A stretch of DNA of 64,000 bases from Girardinichthys multiradiatus (lineage: Eukaryota; Chordata; Actinopteri; Cyprinodontiformes; Goodeidae): assembly GCF_021462225.1 (NCBI RefSeq), contig NC_061797.1:36234147-36298146 (forward strand). The letters are read 5' to 3'. Under the pieces are notes generated by a model that searched no databases, had not been told where the DNA came from, and was given only the letters and a program-made list of their open reading frames with translations. Within the stretch, counting starts at the first letter, position 1; each line of letters starts with the position of its first letter. Shown here one piece after another: positions 46,565-57,605 of the stretch. The position numbers and the translations under genes were made by a program.

Positions 46565-48162
46565 CAGGTCCTTCTCAAAATATTAGCATATTGTGATAAA
46601 GTTCATTATTTTCCATAATGTCATGATGAAAATTTAACATTCATATATTTTAGATTCATTGCACACTAACTGAAATATTTCAGGTCTTTTATTGTCTTAA
46701 TACGGATGATTTTGGCATACAGCTCATGAAAACCCAAAATTCCTATCTCACAAAATTAGCATATTTCATCCGACCAATAAAAGAAAAGTGTTTTTAATAC
46801 AAAAAACGTCAACCTTCAAATAATCATGTACAGTTATGCACTCAATACTTGGTCGGGAATCCTTTTGCAGAAATGACTGCTTCAATGGAGGCAATCAGCC
46901 TGTGGCACTGCTGAGGTCTTATGGAGGCCCAGGATGCTTCGATAGCGGCCTTTAGCTCATCCAGAGTGTTGGGTCTTGAGTCTCTCAACGTTCTCTTCAC
47001 AATATCCCACAGATTATCTATGGGGTTCAGGTCAGGAGAGTTGGCAGGCCAATTGAGCACAGTGATACCATGGTCAGTAAACCATTTACCAGTGGTTTTG
47101 GCACTGTGAGCAAGTGCCAGGACGTGCTGAAAAATGAAATGTTCATCTCCATAAAGCTTTTCAGCAGATGGAAGCATGAAGTGCTCCAAAATCTCCTGAT
47201 AGCTAGCTGCATTGACCCTGCCCTTCATAAAACACAGTGGACCAACACCAGCAGCTGACACGGCACCCCAGACCATCACTGACTGTGGGTACTTGACACT
47301 GGACTTCTGGCATTTTGGCATTTCCTTCTCCCCAGTCTTCCTCCAGACTCTGGCACCTTGATTTCCGAATGACATGCAGAATTTGCTTTCATCCAAAAAA
47401 AGTACTTTGGACCACTGAGCAACAGTCCAGTGCTGCTTCTCTGTAGCCCAGGTCAGGCGCTTCTGCCGCTGTTTCTGGTTCAAAAGTGGCTTGACCTGGG
47501 GAATGCGGCACCTGTAGCCCATTTCCTGCACACGCCTGTGCACGGTGGCTCTGGATGTTTCTACTCCAGACTCAGTCCACTGCTTCCGCAGGTCCCCCAA
47601 TGTCTGGAATCGGCCCTTCTCCACAATCTTCCCCAGGGTCCGGTCACCTCTTCTCGTTGTGCAGCGTTTTCTGCCACACTTTTTCCTTCCCACAGACTTC
47701 CCACTGAGGTGCCTTGATACAGAACTCTGGGAACAGCCTATTCGTTCAGAAATTTCTTTCTGTGTCTTACCCTCTTGCTTGAGGGTGTCAATAGTGGCCT
47801 TCTGGACAGCAGTCAGGTCGGCAGTCTTACCCATGATTGGGGTTTTGAGTGATGAACCAGGCTGGGAGTTTTAAAGACCTCAGGAATCTTTTGCAGGTGT
47901 TTAGAGTTAACTCGTTGATTCAGATGATTAGGTTCATAGCTCGTTTAGAGACCCTTTTAATGATATGCTAATTTTGTGAGATAGGAATTTTGGGTTTTCA
48001 TGAGCTGTATGCCAAAATCCTCCGTATTAAGACAATAAAAGACCTGAAATATTTTAGTTAGTGTGCCATGAATCTAAAATATATGAATGTTAAATTTTCA
48101 TCATGACATTATGGAAAATAATGAACTTTATCACAATATGCTAATATTTTGAGAAGGACCTG
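46565..48162 (-). mobile_element. Tc1-like DD34E transposon, copy A3
   Basis: 1598 bp, same CAGGTCCTTCTCAAAATA ends, flanking TA at 46563-46564 and 48163-48164. Inserted in plain intron sequence. It differs from A1 and A2 by scattered substitutions and a 12-bp loss near the C-terminus of the transposase. Confidence 0.95.
46842..47834 (-). CDS. Tc1-like transposase A3, intact frame but altered catalytic residues
   Basis: 330 codons, ATG at 47834 to the stop at 46842, uninterrupted. The N-terminal helix-turn-helix (TIDTLKQEGKTQKEISERIG, residues about 14-33) binds the inverted repeats in this family. The first Asp is present in VLFLDESKF (about residue 150). The second catalytic Asp is changed to Val (FIFQHVLALAHS; A1 and A2 have HDLAPAHS) and the Glu is changed to Asp (NSPDLNPIDNLW). 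Four residues (MPRR in A1 and A2) are missing near the C-terminus. Family knowledge says DDE Asp to Val removes activity, so it is very probably a dead enzyme that could still bind DNA. Expression is unknown. Confidence 0.88.
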   Translation of the reverse strand: MGKTADLTAVQKATIDTLKQEGKTQKEISERIGCSQSSVSRHLSGKSVGRKKCGRKRCTTRRGDRTLGKIVEKGRFQTLGDLRKQWTESGVETSRATVHRRVQEMGYRCRIPQVKPLLNQKQRQKRLTWATEKQHWTVAQWSKVLFLDESKFCMSFGNQGARVWRKTGEKEMPKCQKSSVKYPQSVMVWGAVSAAGVGPLCFMKGRVNAASYQEILEHFMLPSAEKLYGDEHFIFQHVLALAHSAKTTGKWFTDHGITVLNWPANSPDLNPIDNLWDIVKRTLRDSRPNTLDELKAAIEASWASIRPQQCHRLIASIEAVISAKGFPTKY

Positions 48163-50359
48163 TACTTCCCTAAGTCTTGGTTACAGGAGTTTGAGTGGTA
48201 AGGGTATCTGAACTTAAACATTTTAGTGTAAATTTAGATCATAAACTTAACTGAAAGAGTACAAAAACAGGCCCAGAACATACAAATGAACACCCAAAAG
48301 AAAATTAATTAAAAGTTGGTTTTGGTTTTAAAGATGCCCTTTAAAGCAATAACTTTATATTTACAGGTTATTAGAGATTATATTGTTAAGCTCTGATTTC
48401 TTCTCATACACAGGCATTCATCTCTTCACTTGCAAAAGGCACTGAAAGTTTATTCTTAGCATTTCTGTGACGGATTGCTGCTTGAAAACACCCATTCTCA
48501 CCTTGGTTTTGACAAACAACTCACAAAGAACCACCAAATTCTGCTTTTAGCTCCACATAGGTATCAACACGCTTGCGTTCCTGCTCTCATCCCCTTATTC
48601 ACCCTGAGCCTCCACCTCCCTGATCCCTTCTACTCCTTTATCTGCCACTCTCTAGTTATTTCTCTCTCCTTCTATCCTTAATCCCTTCTTTTTTTTACTG
48701 TTCATCACAGCTCAGTTCTGCACATCAAAAGACCCAAATTGCAGGAATCCAGTTGTAGCCTCCATTTATCCTCTTTCTCCACCTTTCTTTCATCTATTTT
48801 CAGTAAATGTTAGCAGTCGCATTTTAACCACCTGACAGGAGCGGTGGTTTTCTTTGATATCAGCATAAGCAAAATGCTGCGTCATCTAAAAGGAGTGACT
48901 TGCAAAACATTTCAAGGTGTAAATGACAAGTTTCCATTTTAGTTGCAGATGTTTTAAAAGATCATTCTTGAGCTTTCCCTCCCCCTCTTTTTCTTGTAGA
49001 CATATTTAATCCTTGTCTGTGTTGCTTGTTTGATTTTGACAGGGATCCACATACTACTACTACTTCTACTAAGATTAGTTAATCTGTTTTCCTTTTTTCA
49101 TTTTTGTCCTTCATTTTTTCTTGTGTCAGTATTTTTCGGAAGATTTATATCAGATTTTCTCTGAGAGGAAGGCTACACTGAGTTGTACATAAACTTTCTC
49201 TGAGTAGTGGTACATTCTGTTTGCATTTAGAAATCATCATTTTTAAGTCAAAGGTGGAAAAATCGCTTCCTGATGTCAGTTCTGAACAGAAAAGTCGGAG
49301 ATCCCTTTCCGACCCCGACTTCAGATTCAATATGGTTTTTGCACATATTTTACATTGCATAAGTTGCAGGAGTAAATTGTACCTCTGATAGGCACAACAA
49401 AACTGTATGATCTCTATTGGGGAGTATGTTCCTTTACTGTTTCAATGCGTACAATCTAAAGTAATACGTTGGTGATGGCTCATACTGGTAGAAGTAAGTA
49501 GCCTGGCATCTGAGCACAACATTTAGCAAATTAAAATGGTTTTCTGACTTGCATCTAGAATGTGCTCAACTCTGTTGTGATGTCAGTTTAGAGATTAAAT
49601 GCAGCATAAACCCCTAGCCAAAAACAGACCCCGAAATGAATCTCCAATATTACACAAATGTATTTTATTTCAATATGGACCTTATAGTTTGGTTAAAAAA
49701 AATACACAGATTGGTGACGTTGTAATTAATTGTATAGCTTGTTTTAAATTAAGCATAAGAAAAAAAAAATGGAATCAGTCAATGCTAAGGAAAAAGTATC
49801 GAATGATTCATCAATCAAATTCCAGCTTGGCTCACTCGTCCTTAATTGTTACATCTGTTAACTCTGGTTTGAATGCATTTGTATATGCACAGTTCTAACA
49901 GCCTTGTCCGACTAATTTAGTTTGAGGTTTCGAGTTTGATAATTTGGTTTTTCAGCTGTTGAGTTGTAGACTTGAGGTGTTTGTCCTCATATGCTGAATT
50001 TATAGTGTATCACACTCAGTGCTTTGCATTGTAGTCAAAGATTTCTGCTCTGTCTTTGTTCTTCCAAAAGATTTTATTCCATAATCAGTAAAAGTAAAAT
50101 TGTAGAAGCATGGCTTTGCTGTGTAATTTTAAGAAGGATGATGCATTTTTTTGGCAACAGTTTCAACAAGACGCACATTTTCAGTTTTTCTTTATTTTTT
50201 TATCAACAAACATTTTCTGTCTCCACTCTGGTAACTTGTTATGTCTCCAGAATCCTTTGTGAATTTAGATCATGACATGAAATCCACAACTTGTTGCCTT
50301 AATATGGCGACAGCAAGTTGTTCGTTTTAAATGTTTTTTACTACCATCGCAGTGAAAAA

Positions 50360-50450
50360 ACTGCAAAAGAATGTAAGATCTTCACTTGATTTGGATCATT
50401 TTTCACATACATTGAAAACTGCTGTGATTAAACCCCTTTTAAAGAAGCCT
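50360..50450 (+). mobile_element. L2-type LINE scrap
   Basis: The frame reads LDHFSHTLKTAVIKPLLKKP, close to FTQALKTAIIKPLLKKS in the L2 copy at 30.9 kb. About 90 bp remain. Confidence 0.65.
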
Positions 50451-50863
50451 AACCAATTCACTATAGTCTACTACAGTCACTACAGTAAGTCCAAAATGTC
50501 TATAAGTGGATTGGTCTGTATTTTTTTCTACTTAAAGCAGAAAATCTACCCCTAGTCTATTGTTAAATGAGCAAACACCATCCTAAAACATGCTAAAATC
50601 CCACCTGTGATGAACCTTTCTTACTGTGGAGCACAAGACTAAATGTTTGTAATGGCCCCATGACAGTTCCACAATTTATTGGCACATACAGCACAGAGTA
50701 GACAGACAAGTATCCAAAAAACTTGACACTAATCAAAACCAAAATAAAGGTGTACAACAAACTGGCTAAGTGTATTTTTAACAAAATATATGTTAAAACA
50801 GGTAGAGACTACAGGGGTTGGACAATGAAACTGAAACACCTGGTTTTAGACCACAATAATTTA

Positions 50864-51690
50864 TTAGTATGGTGTAGGGCCTCCTTTTGCGGCCAATACA
50901 GCATCAATTCGTCTTGGGAATGACATATACAAGTCCTGCACAGTGGTCAGAGGGATTTTAAGCCGTTCTTCTTGCAGGATAGTGGCCAGGTCACTACGTG
51001 ATACTGGTGGAGGAAAACGTTTCCTGACTCGCTCCTCCAAAACAACCCAAAGTGGCTCAATAATATTTAGATCTCGTGACTGTGCAGGCCATGGGAGATG
51101 TTCAACTTCACTTTCATGTTCATCAAACCAATCTTTCACCAGTCTTGCTGTGTGTATTGGTGCATTGTCATCCTGATACACGGCACCGCCTTCAGGATAC
51201 AATGTTTGAACCATTGGATGCACATGGTCCTCAAGAATGGTTCGGTAGTCCTTGGCAGTGACGCGCCCATCTAGCACAAGTATTGGGCCAAGGGAATGCC
51301 ATGATATGGTAGCCCAAGCCATCACTGATCCACCCCCATGCTTCACTCTGGGCATGCGAGAGTCTGGGTGGTACGCTTCTTTGGGGCTTCTCCACACTGT
51401 AACTGTCCCGGATGTGGGGAAAACAGTAAAGGTGGACTCATCAGAGAACAATACATGTTTGACATTGTCCACAGCCCCAGATTTGCGCTCCTTGCACCAT
51501 TGAAACCGACGTTTGGCATTGGCATGAGTGACCAAAGGTCTGGCTATAGCAGCCCGGCCGTGTATATTGACCCTGTGGAGCTCCCGACGGACAGTTCTGG
51601 TGGAAATAGGAGAGTTGAGGTGCACATTTAATTCTGCCGTGATTTGAGCAGCCATGGTTTTATGTTTTTTGGATACAATCCAGGTATATT
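50864..51690 (-). pseudogene. DD36E transposase, catalytic domain only
   Basis: Open minus-strand frame ending in a stop at 50864. Motifs: RRELHRVNIHGRAAIARP, HVLFSDESTFTVF (first Asp), HGGGSVMAWATISW, VYQDDNAPIHTARLV (second Asp) and SRDLNIIEPLW (Glu). I count 36 residues between the second Asp and the Glu, so DD36E, the spacing described for the Incomer family, not the DD34E of typical Tc1. The catalytic triad is intact but the DNA-binding N-terminus is lost. The frame runs on upstream into the antisense strand of the inserted Rex3 to 51802, giving a chimeric open frame. Confidence 0.85.
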
Positions 51691-51741
51691 TTGAGCAAAA
51701 CTGTGCTCTTACCCTGCTAATTGAACATTCACACTCTGCTC

Positions 51742-52866
51742 GAGGGTTCATGGGAGTTTGCCCAACCGGTTCACATGTGTTTTGTGGACCTGGAGAAGGC
51801 ATTCAACTGTGTCCCTCGTGATGCCCTGTGGGGGGTGCTCCAGGAGTATGGAATCGGGGGCCCTTTATTAGGGGCCATCCGGTCCCTGTACGAGCGGAGC
51901 AGGAGTTTGGTCCGCATTGCCGGCACTAAGTCGGACCTGTTCCCAGTGCATGTTGGACTCCGGCAGGGCTGCCCTTTATCGCCGGTCCTGTTCATAACTT
52001 TTATGGACAGGATTTCTAGACGCAGCCAAGGGCCGGAGGGGGTCTGGTTTGGGGACCAGTGGATTTCGTCTCTTCTTTTTGCGGATGACGTGGTCCTGCT
52101 GGCCCCCTCTAGCCAAGACCTACAGCATGCGCTGTGGCGGTTCGCAGCCGAGTGTGAAGTGGCTGGGATGAGGATCAGCTCCTCCAAGTCCGAGGCCATG
52201 GTACTCGACCAGAAAAGGGTGGCTTGTCCTCTTCAGGTTGGAGGGGAGTTCCTGCCTCAAGTGGAGGAGTTTAAGTATCTCGGGGTCTTGTTCACGAGTG
52301 AGGGAAGAGTGGAGCGGGAGATCGACAGACAGATCGGTGCGGCTGCCTCAGTAATGGGGGCGCTGTGCCGGTCCATTGTGGTGAAGAGAGAGCTGAGCCG
52401 AAAAGCAAAGCTCTCAATTTACTGGTCGGTCTACGTTCCTACCCTCACCTATGGCCATGAACTTTGGGTCATGACCGAAAGAACGAGATCACAGATACAA
52501 GCGGCTGAAATGAGCTTCCTCCGTAGGGTGGCCGGGCACTCCCTTAGAGATAGGGTGAGGAGCTCAGCCATCCGGGAGGAGCTCGGAGTAGAGCCGCTGC
52601 TCCTCCACATCGAGAGGAGCCAGTTGAGGTGGCTCGGGCATCTATACCGGATGCCTCCTGGACGCCTTCCTCGGGAGGTGTTCCAGGCACGTCCCACCGG
52701 GAGGAGGCCCAGGGGACGGCCCAGGACACGCTGGAGGGACTATGTCTCTCGGCTGGCCTGGGAACGCCTTGGGCTCCCCCTGGAGGAGCTGGAGGAGGTG
52801 TCTGGAGAGAGGGACGTCTGGGCGTCTCTGCTGAGTCTGCTGCCCCCGCGACCCGGTCCTGGATAA
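51742..52866 (+). pseudogene. Rex3 reverse transcriptase, C-terminal two-thirds, uninterrupted
   Basis: Open frame to the stop at 52866. Motifs: HMCFVDLEKAFNCVPRDALW (first catalytic Asp), GLRQGCPLSPVLFITFMD, SSLLFADDVVLLAP (catalytic FADD), VEEFKYLGVLFTSEGRVERE, and the C-terminal QLRWLGHLYRMPPGRLPRE. No stop or frameshift in about 370 codons, so the copy is young, but it lacks the endonuclease and N-terminal RT and cannot move by itself. Confidence 0.88.
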
Positions 52867-52896
52867 GCGGAAGACGACGAACGAACGAACGAACGA
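51742..52896 (+). mobile_element. Rex3 (RTE-type) retroposon inside copy B2
   Basis: Flanked by the 9-bp duplication actctgctc (51733-51741 and 52897-52905). It is 5'-truncated within the reverse transcriptase. The 3' end is gataagcggaagacgacg followed by four aacg units instead of the usual gatg units. Confidence 0.9.
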
Positions 52897-53599
52897 ACTC
52901 TGCTCTTACTGGTGCAATGTGCAATCAATGAAGACTGGCTACCAGGCTGGTCCAGTTTAGCCATGAAACCTCCCACACTAAAATGACAGGTGTTTCAGTT
53001 TCATTTTCCAACCCCTGTAGATCTGAACAGATAACAAGCCTTGTTGAGTTTACGGGCCCCCTTTTATTTACTTACATATATCTGAAAAGAACAAAGGCCA
53101 ATAAAATGTAAGAGCTCTATAGCTCTTTGACTTTTTTATACACCCCAAATACAACATATCATTAAGTGAGACCATTAGAGGTTTTTCATTAAGAATAGAC
53201 TAAAGTAGACTTTCTTAATCTGCTTCAGATGATTGTGTGCATTAAACAGTGAATTTATTCTTGAAGGTTGAACATGTTCTTGGTTGATTTCTGAATGCAG
53301 ATTAAGTAGTGTTAAAAAAGGGATACCTCCAAACTACCCCCTAACCACTACAGAGAATCACACTTCCTCCCACATACACTTGGAAGCATAGCTAAGCCAT
53401 CTGCTGACCCCAGCAAAGGAGCCAGTCACATTAGCAACAGCCTGAGGGGAAAGATTTTACCACTCCACACTATATACGGTGTAACTCATGAGACTCTCCA
53501 TCTCGGAAGCCAATTTGGTCTTCATGTTTGAGAAGGTGAAAGGTCAGTGTGTGAGGCAGAATGTGGCCATGATGGCATTCTAAAACAATATTTCAAAAT

Positions 53600-54430
53600 G
53601 TGTCGAAAAAATGAGTCCCTGTATCAGCTGGTTTAGTATTAATTCATGGCCAATGAAAATGTTTTGCATTACAAAAGTATTGTACAGAGTGGTACAATTT
53701 GGTAAAAGTAATAAGACCACAATAATGTCTCACTGTTGCAAAACATACTAATGACATTATTTACAGCTGCATTTCTAAACATCTAAATGTTTCATTGAGC
53801 ATTATTGGAGCCGTAGTTTATAGACCATCATTTCACCATAAACCAGTCACGGCCATATTCATGAGATTTCTGATAATCAAGTCAAAAGAAAAATTGAAAA
53901 ATTGAGTTTTTCAAGAACTATGGAGCACTTACAGAGAGTCTCAGCTAAACTTGGAAGTAGCAGGTACAGTTTTTCCTGTGAAAACAATACGAAAGTCACT
54001 CAACCTGAATGGGCTCTATGCATTCTCACTGCGCAAAACTCCACAGCTGAAGTAAAAGCATGTTGAAGCTTGTTAGAGGTTTGCTGCAGAATATTTTGGA
54101 GAAGCCTGTAAAATACTGGGAGAATATTGTCTAATAAGAAAAGGCCAATGCTGAACTCTAAAATTAGTTTCAGAGAAAGAAACTCGATGGCCCAGTGAAC
54201 CACTTGATTTTTATCCAACTGAAAATCTATGGAAGCAACTGAAGATCACAATGAATACAGAGGAATCCGATACCTTCAGGATGTGACATTGATTTGTGTG
54301 GAAGAATAGGTCAAAATCACTCCTGAGGAATGCATGCGAGTAGTTTCTCCATACAGGAGACATCTTGAAGTGGGCATTACCAAAAAGGCTTTTCTGCGGA
54401 GTATTTTATAAATTTCTGTGTTCAATGCTT
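53600..54430 (+). mobile_element. Degenerate Tc1/mariner transposon
   Basis: Plus-strand remnants: around 54185-54245 one frame reads DFYPTENLWKQLK, the PDLNP.ENLW motif with the catalytic Glu region, followed by traces of a C-terminus (54330-54400). Upstream text is decayed. I could not find the terminal repeats. Confidence 0.55.
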
Positions 54431-56349
54431 AATACCTGCGTGGGACACAAACCTGCTCTGTAAGTTTTATTCATTTTAGGAAATCTATTATTGTATATCT
54501 AAGTGAGTGCAGCAACTGTTTAAGTTGTCTAGTTTAGGTGCTTGATTCTGTTGTGTTTTTATTGTGTGACTGATCCTGTTGAGAATTTTAATGATTGACT
54601 TTCTTTAATCTTTTGTTATCAGAGTTTTGTGTTTCTCCTTTAATTGTGTTTTTAACGCAAAACCTTTTTATTGATATCTTACTGTATTTTTTGTGGATAG
54701 GCCTGACTATGTACTATGAATGAATGAATGAATGAAATGTTTGTGGAATTACCCACGTCTGCCCAACTATAGATTTGTGAAGAGAGATGTTTCTTTCTTC
54801 TGACTGATTATATCAAAATAACTATGTACAAACAGTTTATCTTGATAGAAAAACAGCATCGAGCAGCCAAACATTATCAGAACCTGAGGCCTGATCTAAC
54901 ATCAGAAACTTTTGTTTTTTGATCAATTGACACCCATAACCTTCTTTGATGATCATTCAAACTTTTCCAATCAATACACCTGGCAGTAGGTCACAGCCAA
55001 TATAAAGACAAAACTAATGGAGTCCCTTTCCTGTTTGATGTACAAGATGGAAGAGAAAAATGTGAGGTTTATTTCAGAGAAGAAAGATGAAGAGGAATAC
55101 TGATGGAGAAAATAGGGGACCTGTTGCTCTCATCATGCTCTTGCCCTGTGTTGATCTCTCTCCTGATGGGTTTCTATGCAGCCAACCTTTTCCTCTTCTC
55201 TTCTTTTCCCAACTGCTCCTTTCACTTTCATAACACACAATATATAGCGGAGAGGAATCTTTGCATTTCTATTCACCCCACTGAATCACTGAATTACTTT
55301 CTCTGTTTAAGAGAGGCTACGTTCTTTATTTTGGTGCCCACCTTTTCCATTCCCTCCATTCTCTGAGGCTCATTTCCTTTCTATCATCTGAACAAATAAG
55401 AGGACTAACTGACTTTAATTCTTTATATATTCTCTGTCTTCTCCTCATACTTTGTGTTGCAATGAATACAGATGTGTTTCATACGAAGCAAAGCCTGTTT
55501 CTTGCACTTTCTAAAAAAGGTTAATATTTCATTTTGAGTTTATTTAAATTGAGTGTCGTTCTGTGAAGAGATTTGCATTTACTTTAGAGTTTTTCTACTT
55601 CAAAACTACTCTTACCCCTTTGAGGTTCTTTGTTAAAGGGCAAAGACAGCTTTATAAAGAGTTCTCCTGAGAAATGGATATTACCACTTTTATGCACCTT
55701 TGGATATAGATCTTGCTGTTCCTTCACTTTAGATACCACACTCAAGCAAGTCTCTGAGCCAATTTAAAATAAGGTACTCTGCTAAATGGCAACAACCTTC
55801 CCTGAGCTGGGGGAAGTAGGTTCAATAGTCCCTCAACAGTGCTTCATTGCTATTGGCTGGAAAATCAATATGAGACTGAAGTCAAGCTCTAATTGGTTCC
55901 CAAAGACTGCAAAAACACAGGCACATTTGTGCAAACACATGCATTAAGATAGATGCAAACACCATTTGAGAAAAAAAGTTCATGATTAAGATCAATGCTA
56001 CCACTGTACCAAAGGATCCATGCTGGATGCTCTCACATGGATGCAATGAATCGACTGGACACACCATCTGTGATTTTAAAAAGGTGAATGTTTCCAGTAT
56101 GACAGTGGTAGTATGCAATAACTGCTGTATTGGGTCTTGCAGTCCAAAAAGAAATGTTGAATATTTGAAAAAGAAAACATTCAAAAGTTCTTATTGGAGC
56201 ATAATTTCACACTGGGCACATCTAGTGGAAAAACAAATTGCCTTGTTAAAAAGAACAAATGTTCTTTTCTTTATCACTGTCCCCACAGTTACTGGCACAT
56301 TCATAAATTCCTTTAAAATAAATTTATCAGAAGTATTTTGTAAAAGGAG

Positions 56350-56745
56350 ACAAGACAAGGCAAGTTTATTTATGTAACACATTTCAGTAGCAAGACAATT
56401 CAAAGTGCTGTACATGAAAAAAAGAAAAAGAGATAATAGGAAAAGTACATTACAGTGGCATAAAGGTTATTAAATAATTAACAAACACAAATAATTAAAG
56501 AGAATAAAAATGTATCATTAAAATTATATGATAATAAAAAATAAAAAATTAATAATAAAATGATTGATAAGAAAATGAAAGGAAAGTTGGACTGAAAACT
56601 TTAATAATGTTTAGATGGCACAGTCAAAGGCCACTCTAAACAAATAAGTTTTTAATCTTGATTTAAAGCAACTTAGGGTTTTGGCGCTTTTACGGTTTTC
56701 TGGGAGTTTATTCCAGATTAGATGTCACTTTTGTGATATAGTGTC
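56350..56745. repeat. Common fish interspersed repeat
   Basis: Starts caaggcaagtttatttatgt and contains gacaattcaaagtgctgtac, then after an A-rich stretch gtttttaatcttgatttaaa and gggagtttattccagatta. This arrangement recurs widely in fish genomes as I remember it; the class is unclear. Confidence 0.5.
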
Positions 56746-56759
56746 GAGGAATATTTGCA

Positions 56760-57605
56760 TCTGTATCTGCCCCTCTGAATCACTACATATAGCCTGATCT
56801 AAACCAATTCATTGTATGTCTGGTTGTGTGTTTAGGGTTGTTGCCCTGCTGAAACATGAACCTCCACTCTAGTCTCAAGTCTTTTTATAAGGTTATGTTA
56901 TTGGATTTCCCCGTATTTAACTCCATCCATCCTCCCATCAGCTCTAATCAGCTTTCCTGTCCTGCTGCAGAAAAGCCTCCCCACAGCATGATACTGCCAT
57001 CATTATGTTCCATTGTGGGCATACTGTATTCAATGTGTTAGTGTTCCACCACACAGTGTTTGGCACACAGTGCAAAACTATGTTTTTGTCTTATTTGGCC
57101 AGTGCACCTTTACTTACCCTTTTGCTGTCCCCTACTAGTAGTTGTGTGGAGTGCACAACTAATAGCTATTGTGTCAACATACAGTATTTTCCCATTTGGG
57201 CTCCAGCTCCTCCAAAGCTAAAATGGAAATACTGGTTGCTTCTGTGATTAATGCTCTTCTTCTTCAGCTGGTTAGTTTAATCAGAGCAACATGTCTTGAT
57301 AGCTTTGCAGTTGCACTATAATCTGGTCTGTGAGATGTCCAACACTTAGGATATTTTTTATAACCTAAATCTGCTTCAAACCTGTCCACAACTTTTTCCC
57401 TGACACATCTGCTGTGTTTCTTGGCCTTCATTGTGCTGTTTGTTTACTAATGTTCTCTAACAAACCTCGGAGGTTTTCAGAGAACAGCTGCATTTATACT
57501 ATGTATTTATTACATTACACACAGGTGGATTCAATTCACTGATTAAATTTCTTCTGAAGGCAATTGGTTGCAATGGATTTTGTTTAGGGATACCAAACTA
57601 AGGAA
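56760..57605 (-). mobile_element. Degenerate Tc1-like transposon
   Basis: Minus-strand arm text in family order: ggttgttgccctgctgaaac, cctccccacagcatgatact, ttcactaatgttctct-like text near 57440, caggtggattcaattcactg and aggcaattggttgcaatgga. The termini are eroded and no frame remains. Confidence 0.75.

Larger units (their letters stand above)
50812..53017 (-). mobile_element. Tc1/mariner DD36E (Incomer-like) element, copy B2
   Basis: Ends CAGGGGTTGGACAATGAAAC and (reverse complement) CAGGGGTTGGAAAATGAAAC, flanked by TA (50810-50811, 53018-53019). Compared with copy B1, the N-terminal helix-turn-helix coding part is deleted (junction near 51684). A Rex3 piece is inserted at 51742-52896. Without it the element is about 1.05 kb. 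Confidence 0.9.

Noticed and set aside
46921..47874. Plus-strand open frames across the Tc1 copies (also near 15577-16530 and 23876-24828)
   Set aside because: They are antisense shadows of the transposase and repeat in all three copies.
52877..52896. Short tandem repeat array as a CRISPR or satellite
   Set aside because: It is the 3' tail of a Rex3 insertion inside its target duplication.
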